Origin: CAYXZQ01 sp964469935
GTDB taxonomy: Archaea > Nanobdellota > Nanobdellia > Woesearchaeales > DSVV01
Length of the DNA: 63,294 bases
NCBI GenBank assembly: GCA_964469935.1
Contig: CAYXZQ010000003.1
Coordinates: 1-63,294 of the forward strand
Direction of reading: 5' to 3'
The position numbers and the translations under genes were made by a program. The notes beneath the pieces are model-generated. The model had not been told where the DNA came from, made no database searches, and saw only the letters and a list, made by a program, of their open reading frames with translations. Positions within the stretch are counted from its first letter, which is position 1, and each line of letters begins with the position of its first letter. This document shows, in pieces, positions 39,090 to 48,020 of the stretch.

Positions 39090-40274
39090 GTGAAAAGAGA
39101 AAATATTATCGCCATATTGATATTTATTGCAACTTTGCTTTATGGGTGCACAGGAAATCCGGGAACCATAGGAGGTCAGAAGGACGTACATGGCTGCCTG
39201 ACTGCTGCCGGATATTCATGGGATACGGATGTCGGCGCCTGCACCAGGAGCTGGGAGATCACAGGCGACCTGAGGAAAGCCGCAGGGATCGCAGTTGCTC
39301 CCCTGAGCTACCCGGTGACCGTGGTCTCAGTAGAGAAGCAGGACTGCGATGGATGCTATGTCGTCGAGCTCCAGAGGAATGACAACCATGCTTTCCAGAA
39401 CATCACGCTTGCAGGATGGAGCGTGAAACCAGCCACCTGCGGGCAATGCCCCGAGCTTGTCCCGCCTGCGCCGGGATTCTGCGCAAACGGCACTGTTGTC
39501 CCGGGAGAGATGGACTTGTGCGGATGCAGGGGCCCTCCGAAATGCCTTGTCGCCTGCACTGAGGAGGCCAAGATATGCCCTGACGGCACTGCAGTCGGGA
39601 GGAACCCGGCAAATAACTGCGAGTTCGTGCCCTGCCCGCCTGCTGGCAACGAATCAGGACTAGCCAACCCAGCATCAGTATTCTGCGAAAAGACAGGTGG
39701 AAAGCTCGAGATAAGGGACGAACCGGGCGGCCAAGCCGGCTACTGTGTATTCAGAGACGGCTCAGAATGCGACGAATGGGCTTATTTCAGAGGAGAATGT
39801 CCCGCGCCCCATAACTGCACAGCAGAGGAGAAGCAGGCAGAGATCTGCCCGATGATATACGCGCCGGTATGCGGCGACGACGGCTTGACATACCCAAACA
39901 GCTGCCAGGCATGCTCAGGCGGCAAGATAGATGCATGGAAATCCGGGGAGTGCCCGAACATGACTTACGTAAGCAGGGACCCACAGGAGTGCAAAGTCAT
40001 CAAATTCCTCTGCGTCCAGGGAAAAGAGCCTTTCACAGACGAGTTCGGCTGCGGGTGCAGGACTGCAGCATCATCAACAGAGACAAAGAATTTCTGCACA
40101 CCTGACGAGCGCGACCAGCTGTGCACACAGGAGCATGTACCTGCCTGCGGCTGGTGGAACGAGAGCATAAAGTGCATCAGGTATCCTTGCGCGATGACCT
40201 ACGGCAATAAGTGCATGGCATGCGCAGACCCGAAGGTCGCGTACTGGACAGACGGCGACTGCCCGGCAGGATAG
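39090..40274 (+). CDS. Kazal/DUF333-domain lipoprotein candidate
   Basis: About 394 residues. The start is GTG 39090 with GAGGTG 6 nt upstream; the frame extends to 39012 but lacks a ribosome-binding site there. The signal peptide IIAILIFIATLLYGCTG has a lipobox-like LYGC. Domains: a Cys-rich segment, DUF333 (NPASVFCEKTGGKLEIRDE, about 195-240), a Kazal-type inhibitor domain (YAPVCGDDGLTYPNSCQACS, about 258-300) and a second partial Kazal-like unit. It may inhibit serine proteases outside the cell. Ends in TAG. Confidence 0.75.
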   Translation: MKRENIIAILIFIATLLYGCTGNPGTIGGQKDVHGCLTAAGYSWDTDVGACTRSWEITGDLRKAAGIAVAPLSYPVTVVSVEKQDCDGCYVVELQRNDNHAFQNITLAGWSVKPATCGQCPELVPPAPGFCANGTVVPGEMDLCGCRGPPKCLVACTEEAKICPDGTAVGRNPANNCEFVPCPPAGNESGLANPASVFCEKTGGKLEIRDEPGGQAGYCVFRDGSECDEWAYFRGECPAPHNCTAEEKQAEICPMIYAPVCGDDGLTYPNSCQACSGGKIDAWKSGECPNMTYVSRDPQECKVIKFLCVQGKEPFTDEFGCGCRTAASSTETKNFCTPDERDQLCTQEHVPACGWWNESIKCIRYPCAMTYGNKCMACADPKVAYWTDGDCPAG

Positions 40275-40300
40275 AAATTTTCTTTCTTTTTTTTATAAAT

Positions 40301-40831
40301 TCAGAACCTTTTCCTCAGATAGACCTTGTTCGTTCTGCCTGATTCCTTCCGTGAAATTATCTCCCTCTCCTCAAGGGACTTCAAAAGAAGCGACAGCCCT
40401 GCCTTGGACATGCCTGTCCTGTACCTCAGCGTGGACTGCAGGATTCCGTCCTGCTCCCTGACAGCGCCGAGGACCTTCTGTTCGTCTGCATTGAAACCTG
40501 AGAGGAATGCATGGAACCTCTCATCCTTCTTAGCCTCGAGAAGCGCAGAGGAGACCCTCTCGTGCTGTTCGAATAGAACCTTCTGCGTCCTGTCAAATAC
40601 CATCAGGTAGATTCCGAGAAGCACAAGTCCGAAAGCCAGCGCCCCGCCGAATACATATGTCCCCATGCTCTGCTGTGCATGCAGGCATGTGCCGTCATCA
40701 AGGTAGCATGAGCCTGTCTCCATTATTATGTTGTTTATGTACCAGTTCTCCCTTGCTTTTGCCATGTAGACGAACACGCCGAGGAGTACCCCGATGATGA
40801 GGATTATTGCGCCGATGTGCTTCTGGTTCAT
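40301..40831 (-). CDS. Membrane-tethered winged-helix regulator with outside Cys pair
   Basis: 176 residues: two membrane helices (about 5-25 and 57-78) separated by an outside loop with GSCYLDDGTCLH, then a cytosolic coil and a winged helix (ILQSTLRYRTGMSKAGLSLL, then EEREIISRKESGRTNKVYL). It resembles the protein at 60224. The two Cys could form a disulfide that senses redox or metal. Adjacent to copper genes and hemerythrin. ATG 40831 preferred over 40849. Confidence 0.75.
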   Translation of the reverse strand: MNQKHIGAIILIIGVLLGVFVYMAKARENWYINNIIMETGSCYLDDGTCLHAQQSMGTYVFGGALAFGLVLLGIYLMVFDRTQKVLFEQHERVSSALLEAKKDERFHAFLSGFNADEQKVLGAVREQDGILQSTLRYRTGMSKAGLSLLLKSLEEREIISRKESGRTNKVYLRKRF

Positions 40832-40902
40832 GGGGAATGGGGACCGCACATATGATATTTAAATTTATCCTGGCCATAACAAACTATGCAGGGTCACGGG
40901 AC

Positions 40903-41340
40903 TTAGCCAGAGGAACTCTTCATCTTCTTCAGGTTTGAAAGTATCTTCTTCTTCTGGGACTCGATGAGCTTTTCGTCAAGCATCGGATAGAAAGATTCAT
41001 CCTCCTCTTCCTTGTGCCTGATGAGCAATGCCTTGAGTCTTGAGAAATCCATCGAGCCTGTGCTATTGAGGTCATTTTTCAGCTTCCCTATCTGGCCGAG
41101 TATGGTCTTGTGCTCCCAGAACAGCCTCTTGACCTGGTTGAATGTCTCTATGTCGCAGCCGTCGAATATCGCCTTCTCCTCAAGGCCGAAATGGCTTTCC
41201 AGGACACCCTTGAGCTCTGAGAAAGTGATCTTGCCCGCCTCCAGGTCCTTCACTTTCCTCTCTATCAATTCATGCTCTGTTCTCATGAAGTCGGAGATCC
41301 TTATGCCCACGTTCCAGCCCCTTTTATGCCGGCAATGCAT
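40903..41340 (-). CDS. Hemerythrin HHE-domain protein
   Basis: 145 residues with the HHE helix pattern: MRTEHELIERKVKDLE, VLESHFGLEEKAIFD, FWEHKTILGQIGKL and LLIRHKEEEDESFYPML supply the His/Glu ligands for a di-iron site. These proteins bind oxygen or respond to oxidative or nitrosative stress. Near the membrane-tethered regulator on the same strand. The exact start may be further downstream. Confidence 0.85.
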   Translation of the reverse strand: MHCRHKRGWNVGIRISDFMRTEHELIERKVKDLEAGKITFSELKGVLESHFGLEEKAIFDGCDIETFNQVKRLFWEHKTILGQIGKLKNDLNSTGSMDFSRLKALLIRHKEEEDESFYPMLDEKLIESQKKKILSNLKKMKSSSG

Positions 41341-41380
41341 TACAGATATATAAAACTTTCACCAGAGGGATGTCGGCATC

Positions 41381-42331
41381 CTACAGGATACGGGGCATGA
41401 ACTCTTCCTTGACGACCCTGTCAGAATCCACAATCCAGTATTTCGAGACCTGGAAATGCCTCCTTAAGTCCTTTATCACGTTCTCTGCCGGGTTTCTCTT
41501 CTCGACGACAAGCATAAGCTCATAGCTCCCTATTATCTTGAACGCTCCAGTGATGTTTTTGTGCCTCCTCGTGTAGTTGATTAGCTTGTCGATGCTACCG
41601 GTGTCCTCGTATGCGGGTTGCAGGAATATGTAGCTCCTCCTTATCGATGCCAGCTCGTAATTGAGGGTGGCAGTGTATTTCAGCACTACCTTCCTCGATT
41701 CCAGGTGCTTTTTCAAAAGCACTATGGTCTTCGGGTCAAGGCCGAGCTTCCTCGCTATGTTTATAAGAGGGGTTTTGGCGTTTTCATGCAGCATGCCCAT
41801 GACTTTATCCTGACGCTTGTTCAGCCTGAATATGTCCCTGTCTCCGCAGATTATTATCCCATCGTATTTAGGGTGCTCCACAAGATACTTGCGTTCGAAG
41901 AGATGCTTGACGATGACGACGAATATCCCGGACGCCTGCAGAAGCGACTTGTGCTTGTGCAGGAGCTCCCTGTGCTGTTTGTTGAAGAAAGACAGGTTCG
42001 GCACGCTGTATTCGACAAGGAGGTCTGCTCCCTGGCCTACCCTGTCGACTGTGATTATGTGGGGGTGTTTTATCAGGTCATCCATGAGGTCGGCTATCCT
42101 TCTCTCGCTGAAGCTGTTGAAATCGTAGAGGACATAGACGTTTATCAGGCCCAGCCTTGCAGGGTCGACTATTGCCCGGTAATCCCTTATCACTCGCCTG
42201 TTCTTGAGGGTGTTTACCATGTAGCTTGCAGCCTGCTGCTTCCTCCTCAGGTGCTGTCCCAGCTTCTTAGTGGTCATCCTGCAGTCCGCCGTCAGGTGGT
42301 AAAGAATTTTACCGATATTTTTCTCTTCCAT
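41381..42331 (-). CDS. Lrp/AsnC-like regulator with duplicated HTH-RAM layout
   Basis: About 316 residues. Two HTH units are visible (MTTKKLGQHLRRKQQAASYM near the N-terminus; TPLINIARKLGLDPKTIVLL near the middle), each followed by a ferredoxin-like domain, so it looks like a tandem Lrp protein. ATG 42331 lies about 25 nt from TTATATATTATATTGG and fits a leaderless start; a longer frame exists to 42430. Target unknown. Confidence 0.7.
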   Translation of the reverse strand: MEEKNIGKILYHLTADCRMTTKKLGQHLRRKQQAASYMVNTLKNRRVIRDYRAIVDPARLGLINVYVLYDFNSFSERRIADLMDDLIKHPHIITVDRVGQGADLLVEYSVPNLSFFNKQHRELLHKHKSLLQASGIFVVIVKHLFERKYLVEHPKYDGIIICGDRDIFRLNKRQDKVMGMLHENAKTPLINIARKLGLDPKTIVLLKKHLESRKVVLKYTATLNYELASIRRSYIFLQPAYEDTGSIDKLINYTRRHKNITGAFKIIGSYELMLVVEKRNPAENVIKDLRRHFQVSKYWIVDSDRVVKEEFMPRIL

Positions 42332-42476
42332 TCTTGTTATAAATCCAATATAATATATAAATATTCCTGTTTTACTAAAATATTCACCCATAGTCTTATA
42401 AATCCTTCTTATATCCACTATGTCATTCATTCATGCATGTCAGAGCTAGGACAAAAAATTAAGAGGTAAAAACCTT

Positions 42477-43874
42477 ATGCAAAGAGCAGCTGCTAACAGG
42501 GAAATGGAAGTTTCCGGAACAGACCTTGAGAATATCCTCTCAACCCAGGCAGACATAGGAATACCCGGCAATCAGGCCAGGTACGAGACCCTGGAGATAA
42601 TGAAAAGCCGAAAAGAGCGCAATGCAGTCGTGATTCCCTCTACATACGAGGATGCCGTGGACAGCCGTACAGGTGCTATCAAGGACCCTCTAAGGAATTT
42701 TCTCGATGTCCTGAATGCCCTAAACAACCTGACAAGGGACAATGTCGAAGTGATCCTCGGGCTGGACACAGCTGACACTCGCGACAAATACTTCAATGTC
42801 GTCCGACAGACAATGGATGTTGCCAATCTCGAAGTCCAGCACAACACATCTCCCGAAATGATGAAGAAAAGGGAGATGTTCGAAAAGATGAATGGAGTCG
42901 CACTGGAGAACGGCAAAGGGACCAATCTGCACCTCATGTTCCAGAACCTCCACAGCAGAGGGCATGATTACAATGTCATGGTAGCCGATGCTGACATTCT
43001 CGCCCAGTATCTAAGGATAAGGGAGGTAGTGAACATGTTCGCAGGCATGGTCCATCCTGTCCTTGGAGGGGATTTTGTCAAGGCATACTACACCAGGATA
43101 ACAGGTGACGGGCAAGGAGGGATGAAGCTTGCGGGAAGGGTGATGCGCCTGCTCATGGATCCGCTCATCGATGCCATGATGAGGAATTTCAGCTCAGTCA
43201 GTCCCCTGGTGGCTACATATCTCGAATACTTCAGCAGGTTCCCCTACAAGCTGTCCGGAGAGATAGGCATAAGCTCAAGGAAGCACGGGAAATCCGGGAA
43301 GAATTTCTCTGACATGCCTCTACTTAAAGGATGGCCTCTGGAGGTCGGGACAATAGATTACCAGTTCAGGAACTCTCTTGAGGCACCCCTTTTCAGGGGA
43401 GAGCCGCAATATGCAGTAAGGCACGTGAAGTGGGAAGGCTTTGACCATGATCATGGCGACAGGCACAAGATGAAGAGAATGGCAAGAGGCATAATCAGGT
43501 CAAGGTTTGAGGCTTTGTACGAGCTCGATGTGATGGACGTATTCAAGCCGGGTAGGATCGTCAAGCTGGTCAATGATTACAGGAAAATCGCTTCTGATTA
43601 TGTCGTCAGGTACTCAAGCTTAAGCAGGGCGCAGGGCCTCTCGTATGACGTCAATAAGGAGAAGCGGAGCGTGGATGACTTTGCAAATCAGATATGGAAG
43701 GGGTATACGGATTTTTTAAACCAGCCCAGGAGCAACAGCCTGATCCCGCCGGTCTCTGAAGCGCCCATGGATTTCAGGGCAAGGGAGACAGAGAGAAAGG
43801 TCCCGCTCCAACCGGAAATCCTCATAGATCCTGCTGTCAACCAGCCCATGAGTGCCATGCATGCCTATGCGTGA
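42477..43874 (+). CDS. GT-A glycosyltransferase, glucosyl-3-phosphoglycerate synthase-like
   Basis: 465 residues. AVVIPSTYEDAVDSRTG opens a GT-A fold; VMVADADI supplies the DxD metal site, GGDFVKAYYTRI and PLVATYLEYFSRFPYKLSGEI, then GWPLEVGTIDYQF match the GpgS/GT81 family layout. Such enzymes make glucosylglycerate, a compatible solute, or related glycosides. About 100 residues longer than typical GpgS at the C-terminus. Single gene. Confidence 0.65.
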   Translation: MQRAAANREMEVSGTDLENILSTQADIGIPGNQARYETLEIMKSRKERNAVVIPSTYEDAVDSRTGAIKDPLRNFLDVLNALNNLTRDNVEVILGLDTADTRDKYFNVVRQTMDVANLEVQHNTSPEMMKKREMFEKMNGVALENGKGTNLHLMFQNLHSRGHDYNVMVADADILAQYLRIREVVNMFAGMVHPVLGGDFVKAYYTRITGDGQGGMKLAGRVMRLLMDPLIDAMMRNFSSVSPLVATYLEYFSRFPYKLSGEIGISSRKHGKSGKNFSDMPLLKGWPLEVGTIDYQFRNSLEAPLFRGEPQYAVRHVKWEGFDHDHGDRHKMKRMARGIIRSRFEALYELDVMDVFKPGRIVKLVNDYRKIASDYVVRYSSLSRAQGLSYDVNKEKRSVDDFANQIWKGYTDFLNQPRSNSLIPPVSEAPMDFRARETERKVPLQPEILIDPAVNQPMSAMHAYA

Positions 43875-44034
43875 CTATGGATTTCTCAACATAAAAAACA
43901 GTAAGCTTTAAATAAAAACATTATTATTCTCTCTCTGCATGAGCAGAACTAACATATTCATCGTGGTGGTTTGAAAACAGCTCATCAGCCTTATTCTGGG
44001 GTGCATATCCGCATGTTCTCAGGATAAAAATGTC

Positions 44035-46467
44035 ATGGTCAATATGGAACTACCGAAAAAATACGACCCGAAAGTCTCAGAGAAAAAATGGCAGGATTAT
44101 TGGGAGAAGGAAGGGGTCTACAGGTTCGACGAGCAGTCTGATGCAGAGATATATTCTGTAGACACCCCGCCTCCGACGGTTTCCGGAAAGATGCACATAG
44201 GCCATGCCTTCTCATACACCCAGCAGGACTTCATGGTAAGGTTCCAGAGGATGCTCGGCAAGAACATATTCTTCCCATTCGGGACAGACGACAACGGGAT
44301 TGCCACCGAGAGGCTCATGGAGAAGACCCACGATGTCAGGGCCGTGTCCATGGAGAGGGGAAAGTTCACAAAGCTCTGCCTTGACACCCTTGAGAAGATG
44401 AGGCCGGGGTTCATCCAGGACTGGAAGAACCTTGGCATGAGCTGCGACTGGAACATAAATTATTCCACAATCGACTCAGCCTCCCAGAGGATATCACAGA
44501 AGTCGTTCATAGACCTGTACAAGAAAGGCCGTGAATACCGCAAGGACGCCCCTGCGCTCTATTGCCCTGAATGCCAGACAGCTGTCTCGCAGGTTGAATG
44601 CGAGGACAGGGAGCTAGAGTCGAGCTTCAATGACATAATATTCAAGATAGAAGGCAATGACGTCATAATCGGCACGACCAGGCCTGAGCTCCTCCCTGCA
44701 TGCGTCGCTGTCTTCTTTCATCCTGACGACGAGCGCTACAAGAATCTTAAGGGAAAGAAGGCTGAAGTGCCCCTCTTCGGTTTCAGCGTTGAGGTCATGG
44801 CAGACAAGAGGGTCGACCCTGAGAAAGGCACGGGAATTGTCATGTGCTGCACATTCGGCGACCAGACCGACATGGAATGGTACTTCGCCTATGACCTGGA
44901 GCTCAAGGAGGCGTTCACCAGGGACGGAAAGATGACCGCGATTGCAGGGAGATATGAAGGCCAGAGGATAAAGGATGCAAGGAAGCACATCCTCGAGGAT
45001 CTCCAAAAGGGAGGGCTTCTCGTGAGCAGAAAGAAGATAGTCCATCCTGTCAATGTGCACGAGAGATGCGGAAACGAGATAGAGATAATGCACTCCAAGC
45101 AGTGGTTCATAAAGTACCTTGACATCAAAGAAGAGATGCTGAAGTGGGGGGCTGGGCTCAACTGGTTCCCGCAGCACATGAAGGTCCGCTATGACCACTG
45201 GGTGCAGGGCCTTCAGTGGGACTGGCTCATATCAAGGCAGAGGTTCCACGGGATCCCTTTCCCTGTATGGTACTGCAAGAAATGCGAGGAAGTGATCCTC
45301 GCAAAAGAGGCTGACCTGCCTGTGGACCCGACAAAGCAGTCACCGCCTGCAAAATCCTGCCCCATGTGCAGGTCAAAGGAATTCGTCCCCGACACAGATG
45401 TCATGGACACGTGGGCGACTTCATCATTATCACCGCAGCTTGCTGTAGATAGGTACAAGGGAAAGCCTTTCTACAAAAAGCTCTACCCTATGAACCTCCG
45501 TCCGCAGGCGCATGACATAATAACATTCTGGCTCTTCAACACTGTAGTCAAGTCGCAGCTCCACAACAATGTCAATCCCTGGAAGGACGTTGTCATATCA
45601 GGCCATGCCCTTGACCCGCACGGAAAGAAGATGTCCAAGTCAAAGGGAAACATAGTCGAACCTCAGGAGATGATAGAGAATTTCTCTGCAGACTCGCTGA
45701 GGTTCTGGGCAGCGGGATCGAAGCTGGGTGACGACCTGCCGTTCCAGGAAAAGGACCTCTTCACAGGGCTCAAGTTCACGACAAAGCTCTGGAATGCCTC
45801 GAAATTCGTGATAATGAACCTGAAGGGCTACGAGCCAAAAGAGCCGAAGAAGATAGAGATGATCGACAGGTGGCTTCTCACCAAGCTCCACAGGATGATA
45901 GATGCAGCCACAAAGACATTCGAGAGATATGAATATTCCCGCACAAAGCAGGAGACAGAGAAGTTCTTCTGGCACACATACTGCGACTTCTACCTAGAGC
46001 TTTCAAAGGACAGGATATACAACCCTGAAAAGTATCCGAAAGAGGCTGTTGATTCGGCAAAATACACCCTGTATGCAGGCTTGCTTTCGGTACTCAAGCT
46101 GATTGCTCCGATAATGCCGTATATCACCGAAGAGGTATATCATGCGTATTTCATCAGGTTCGAGAAGAAGAAGAGCATCCACAACACTTCCTGGCCCGTA
46201 TTCAGGGCAGTGTTCGTCGACGAGAGGTCAGAGAAGGCAGGCGACTTCGTCGTCGAGGCTGTGGCAGCTGTCAGGAAGGCCAAGTCAGAGCAGAACCTCT
46301 CGCTCAAGGCACCTTTGAAAAACCTGACTCTCAGGGGGAAGATACCGGAATCAGATTTCGAAGAGGTAAGAAAAGATATCGAAGCCTCGACAAAAGCAGA
46401 GAAGATCATATTCGAGGGCCTGAAACCCGGTTCGAAGATCGACTTCGAGCACATTATCGACATTTGA
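44035..46467 (+). CDS. valS: Valyl-tRNA synthetase
   Basis: 810 residues of the archaeal type: PPTVSGKMHIGHAFSYTQQD holds the HIGH motif, GKKMSKSKGNIVEPQEM the KMSKS loop; editing domain in between (IIGTTRPELLPACVAVF) and zinc-finger inserts (CPEC; CKKC, CPMC). It charges tRNA-Val. The C-terminal coiled coil typical of bacterial ValRS is short. The first ATG (44035) or the fourth codon (44044) may be used. Confidence 0.95.
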   Translation: MVNMELPKKYDPKVSEKKWQDYWEKEGVYRFDEQSDAEIYSVDTPPPTVSGKMHIGHAFSYTQQDFMVRFQRMLGKNIFFPFGTDDNGIATERLMEKTHDVRAVSMERGKFTKLCLDTLEKMRPGFIQDWKNLGMSCDWNINYSTIDSASQRISQKSFIDLYKKGREYRKDAPALYCPECQTAVSQVECEDRELESSFNDIIFKIEGNDVIIGTTRPELLPACVAVFFHPDDERYKNLKGKKAEVPLFGFSVEVMADKRVDPEKGTGIVMCCTFGDQTDMEWYFAYDLELKEAFTRDGKMTAIAGRYEGQRIKDARKHILEDLQKGGLLVSRKKIVHPVNVHERCGNEIEIMHSKQWFIKYLDIKEEMLKWGAGLNWFPQHMKVRYDHWVQGLQWDWLISRQRFHGIPFPVWYCKKCEEVILAKEADLPVDPTKQSPPAKSCPMCRSKEFVPDTDVMDTWATSSLSPQLAVDRYKGKPFYKKLYPMNLRPQAHDIITFWLFNTVVKSQLHNNVNPWKDVVISGHALDPHGKKMSKSKGNIVEPQEMIENFSADSLRFWAAGSKLGDDLPFQEKDLFTGLKFTTKLWNASKFVIMNLKGYEPKEPKKIEMIDRWLLTKLHRMIDAATKTFERYEYSRTKQETEKFFWHTYCDFYLELSKDRIYNPEKYPKEAVDSAKYTLYAGLLSVLKLIAPIMPYITEEVYHAYFIRFEKKKSIHNTSWPVFRAVFVDERSEKAGDFVVEAVAAVRKAKSEQNLSLKAPLKNLTLRGKIPESDFEEVRKDIEASTKAEKIIFEGLKPGSKIDFEHIIDI

Positions 46468-46558
46468 GTACTTATATGTAGTGACAAAATAGAAACCTTT
46501 TTATAATCAAGATGCAATCCATCGGAAGAAAAATAATATAAATCGGGGGGAGTAAAAG

Positions 46559-47002
46559 ATGATGAATACTGCAGAATCAGCCGAAAGGCAACAGCTTGTA
46601 GAGAAGATCAACAAATATTCAGTCAATTCCGATATTGAACCGGATGTTCTTACTGAGCTTCTCAAGACTAATTTTGAGAAGCCCATAACCAAACAGATAT
46701 TACATGGCTATAATATGGCCAGGAAGAACCCTTATGGCATGACCCATCTAAAAATGGGGGAGTATCTCGATATCCTTCATGAGACCGGTGTCATCAGTAA
46801 TGCAGACGGAAAAACCGTTTTCAACTGGAAAAAGCACAGCCAGGAGATGAACAGGTTGTCGACAAATTACAATGCAGTCCTAAATATACTGTATAGTTCT
46901 CAGATGGAAAATCAAGATGGCAATTTGATGAAGGTGAACCCTGATACGGGCTGGGTTGCAAACAAGCTCGCCCTAGTTTATTCCGGCAGCCAAAAAATTT
47001 AA
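46559..47002 (+). CDS. Unknown 147-aa protein
   Basis: No family recognised. All-helical appearance with polar composition (LKTNFEKPITKQILHGYNMA, then HLKMGEYLDILHETGVI). GGGGGGAGTAAAAG is a strong ribosome-binding site for ATG 46559. Lies between ValRS and SecF. Cytosolic; function unknown. Confidence 0.6.
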   Translation: MMNTAESAERQQLVEKINKYSVNSDIEPDVLTELLKTNFEKPITKQILHGYNMARKNPYGMTHLKMGEYLDILHETGVISNADGKTVFNWKKHSQEMNRLSTNYNAVLNILYSSQMENQDGNLMKVNPDTGWVANKLALVYSGSQKI

Positions 47003-47030
47003 AAACATTCAGTTTGTCCAGACCTCCAAG

Positions 47031-48020
47031 GTGGCTAAACGAAGGTTCAGGAAGATTAGGAGAAGGGATAGAGAGCCGAGAAGGGAAAGCTATCGAAAGC
47101 CTGAGGAGGATTCAGCACCTGCGCCTTCTGTGAAGAAGCGCGGGTTTTTGCTCGGGATATATGAAAAGAAATACAAGGCGCTTCTGATAATCCCTTTCCT
47201 GATGCTAATTCTTGCCCTCGGCCAGATAGCATTCCAGACAATAACCACTGGCCAGTTCATAACCAGGGGCGTATCGCTCAAGGGAGGGACCACCATTACG
47301 ATTCCTACCCAGAAGGCGTTTGACACAACGGCTCTTGACAACCAGCTCCGCAGCATGGTCCCGGGAGCGGACATTGATGTGAGGGTGCTCAATACTGCAG
47401 GCAGCCAGACCGCTATAGTCATAGAGACGGACCTGTCGACAAAGACAGAGACGGACGGCTTCATCGCCGCTGTCGAGAAGGTTACAGGCATAAGCCAGGA
47501 CAACTACAGCGTCGACGTGATTGGCTCTTCGCTCGGCCAGAGCTTCTTCACCCAGATAATGATAGCTCTTGTCATCGCATTCCTGTTCATGGGAACAGTC
47601 GTGTTCCTGTATTTCCGGACATTCTACCCGTCTGCAGCTGTCATCCTTGCGGCCTTCTCTGACATGGCAGTCACTGTGGCTGTCAGCAATATAATGGGAA
47701 TCAAGCTGTCAACTGCCGGCGTCGCGGCATTCCTCATGCTCATCGGATACAGCATAGACACAGACATACTGCTCTCCACGAGGCTTCTCAAGAGGAAAGA
47801 GGGCGAGGTGTTTGACAGGCTCATTGATTCGGCAAAGACAGGGCTGACCATGACCTTCACCACGCTTGCCGCAGTGCTCGTTGTGCTGATATTCTCAAAA
47901 TCAGAGGTCCTGACCCAGATAATGACAATCCTGCTCATCGGGCTTCTTGTTGACATCATAAACACGTGGATACAGAACGCGGGGCTGCTGAGACTTTACT
48001 TTGAGAGGAACAGAAATTGA
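47031..48020 (+). CDS. secF: Protein-export membrane protein SecF
   Basis: 329 residues: basic N-terminus, first membrane helix at about 50-70, an outside P1-like domain (GVSLKGGTTITIPTQKA), then five helices including AFLFMGTVVFLYF and GIKLSTAGVAAFLMLIGYSIDTDILLSTR, the RND-type signature. With SecD it pulls translocated proteins across the membrane. The start is GTG 47031 (AAGGTGGCTAAA). Its last codons overlap secD. Confidence 0.92.
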   Translation: MAKRRFRKIRRRDREPRRESYRKPEEDSAPAPSVKKRGFLLGIYEKKYKALLIIPFLMLILALGQIAFQTITTGQFITRGVSLKGGTTITIPTQKAFDTTALDNQLRSMVPGADIDVRVLNTAGSQTAIVIETDLSTKTETDGFIAAVEKVTGISQDNYSVDVIGSSLGQSFFTQIMIALVIAFLFMGTVVFLYFRTFYPSAAVILAAFSDMAVTVAVSNIMGIKLSTAGVAAFLMLIGYSIDTDILLSTRLLKRKEGEVFDRLIDSAKTGLTMTFTTLAAVLVVLIFSKSEVLTQIMTILLIGLLVDIINTWIQNAGLLRLYFERNRN

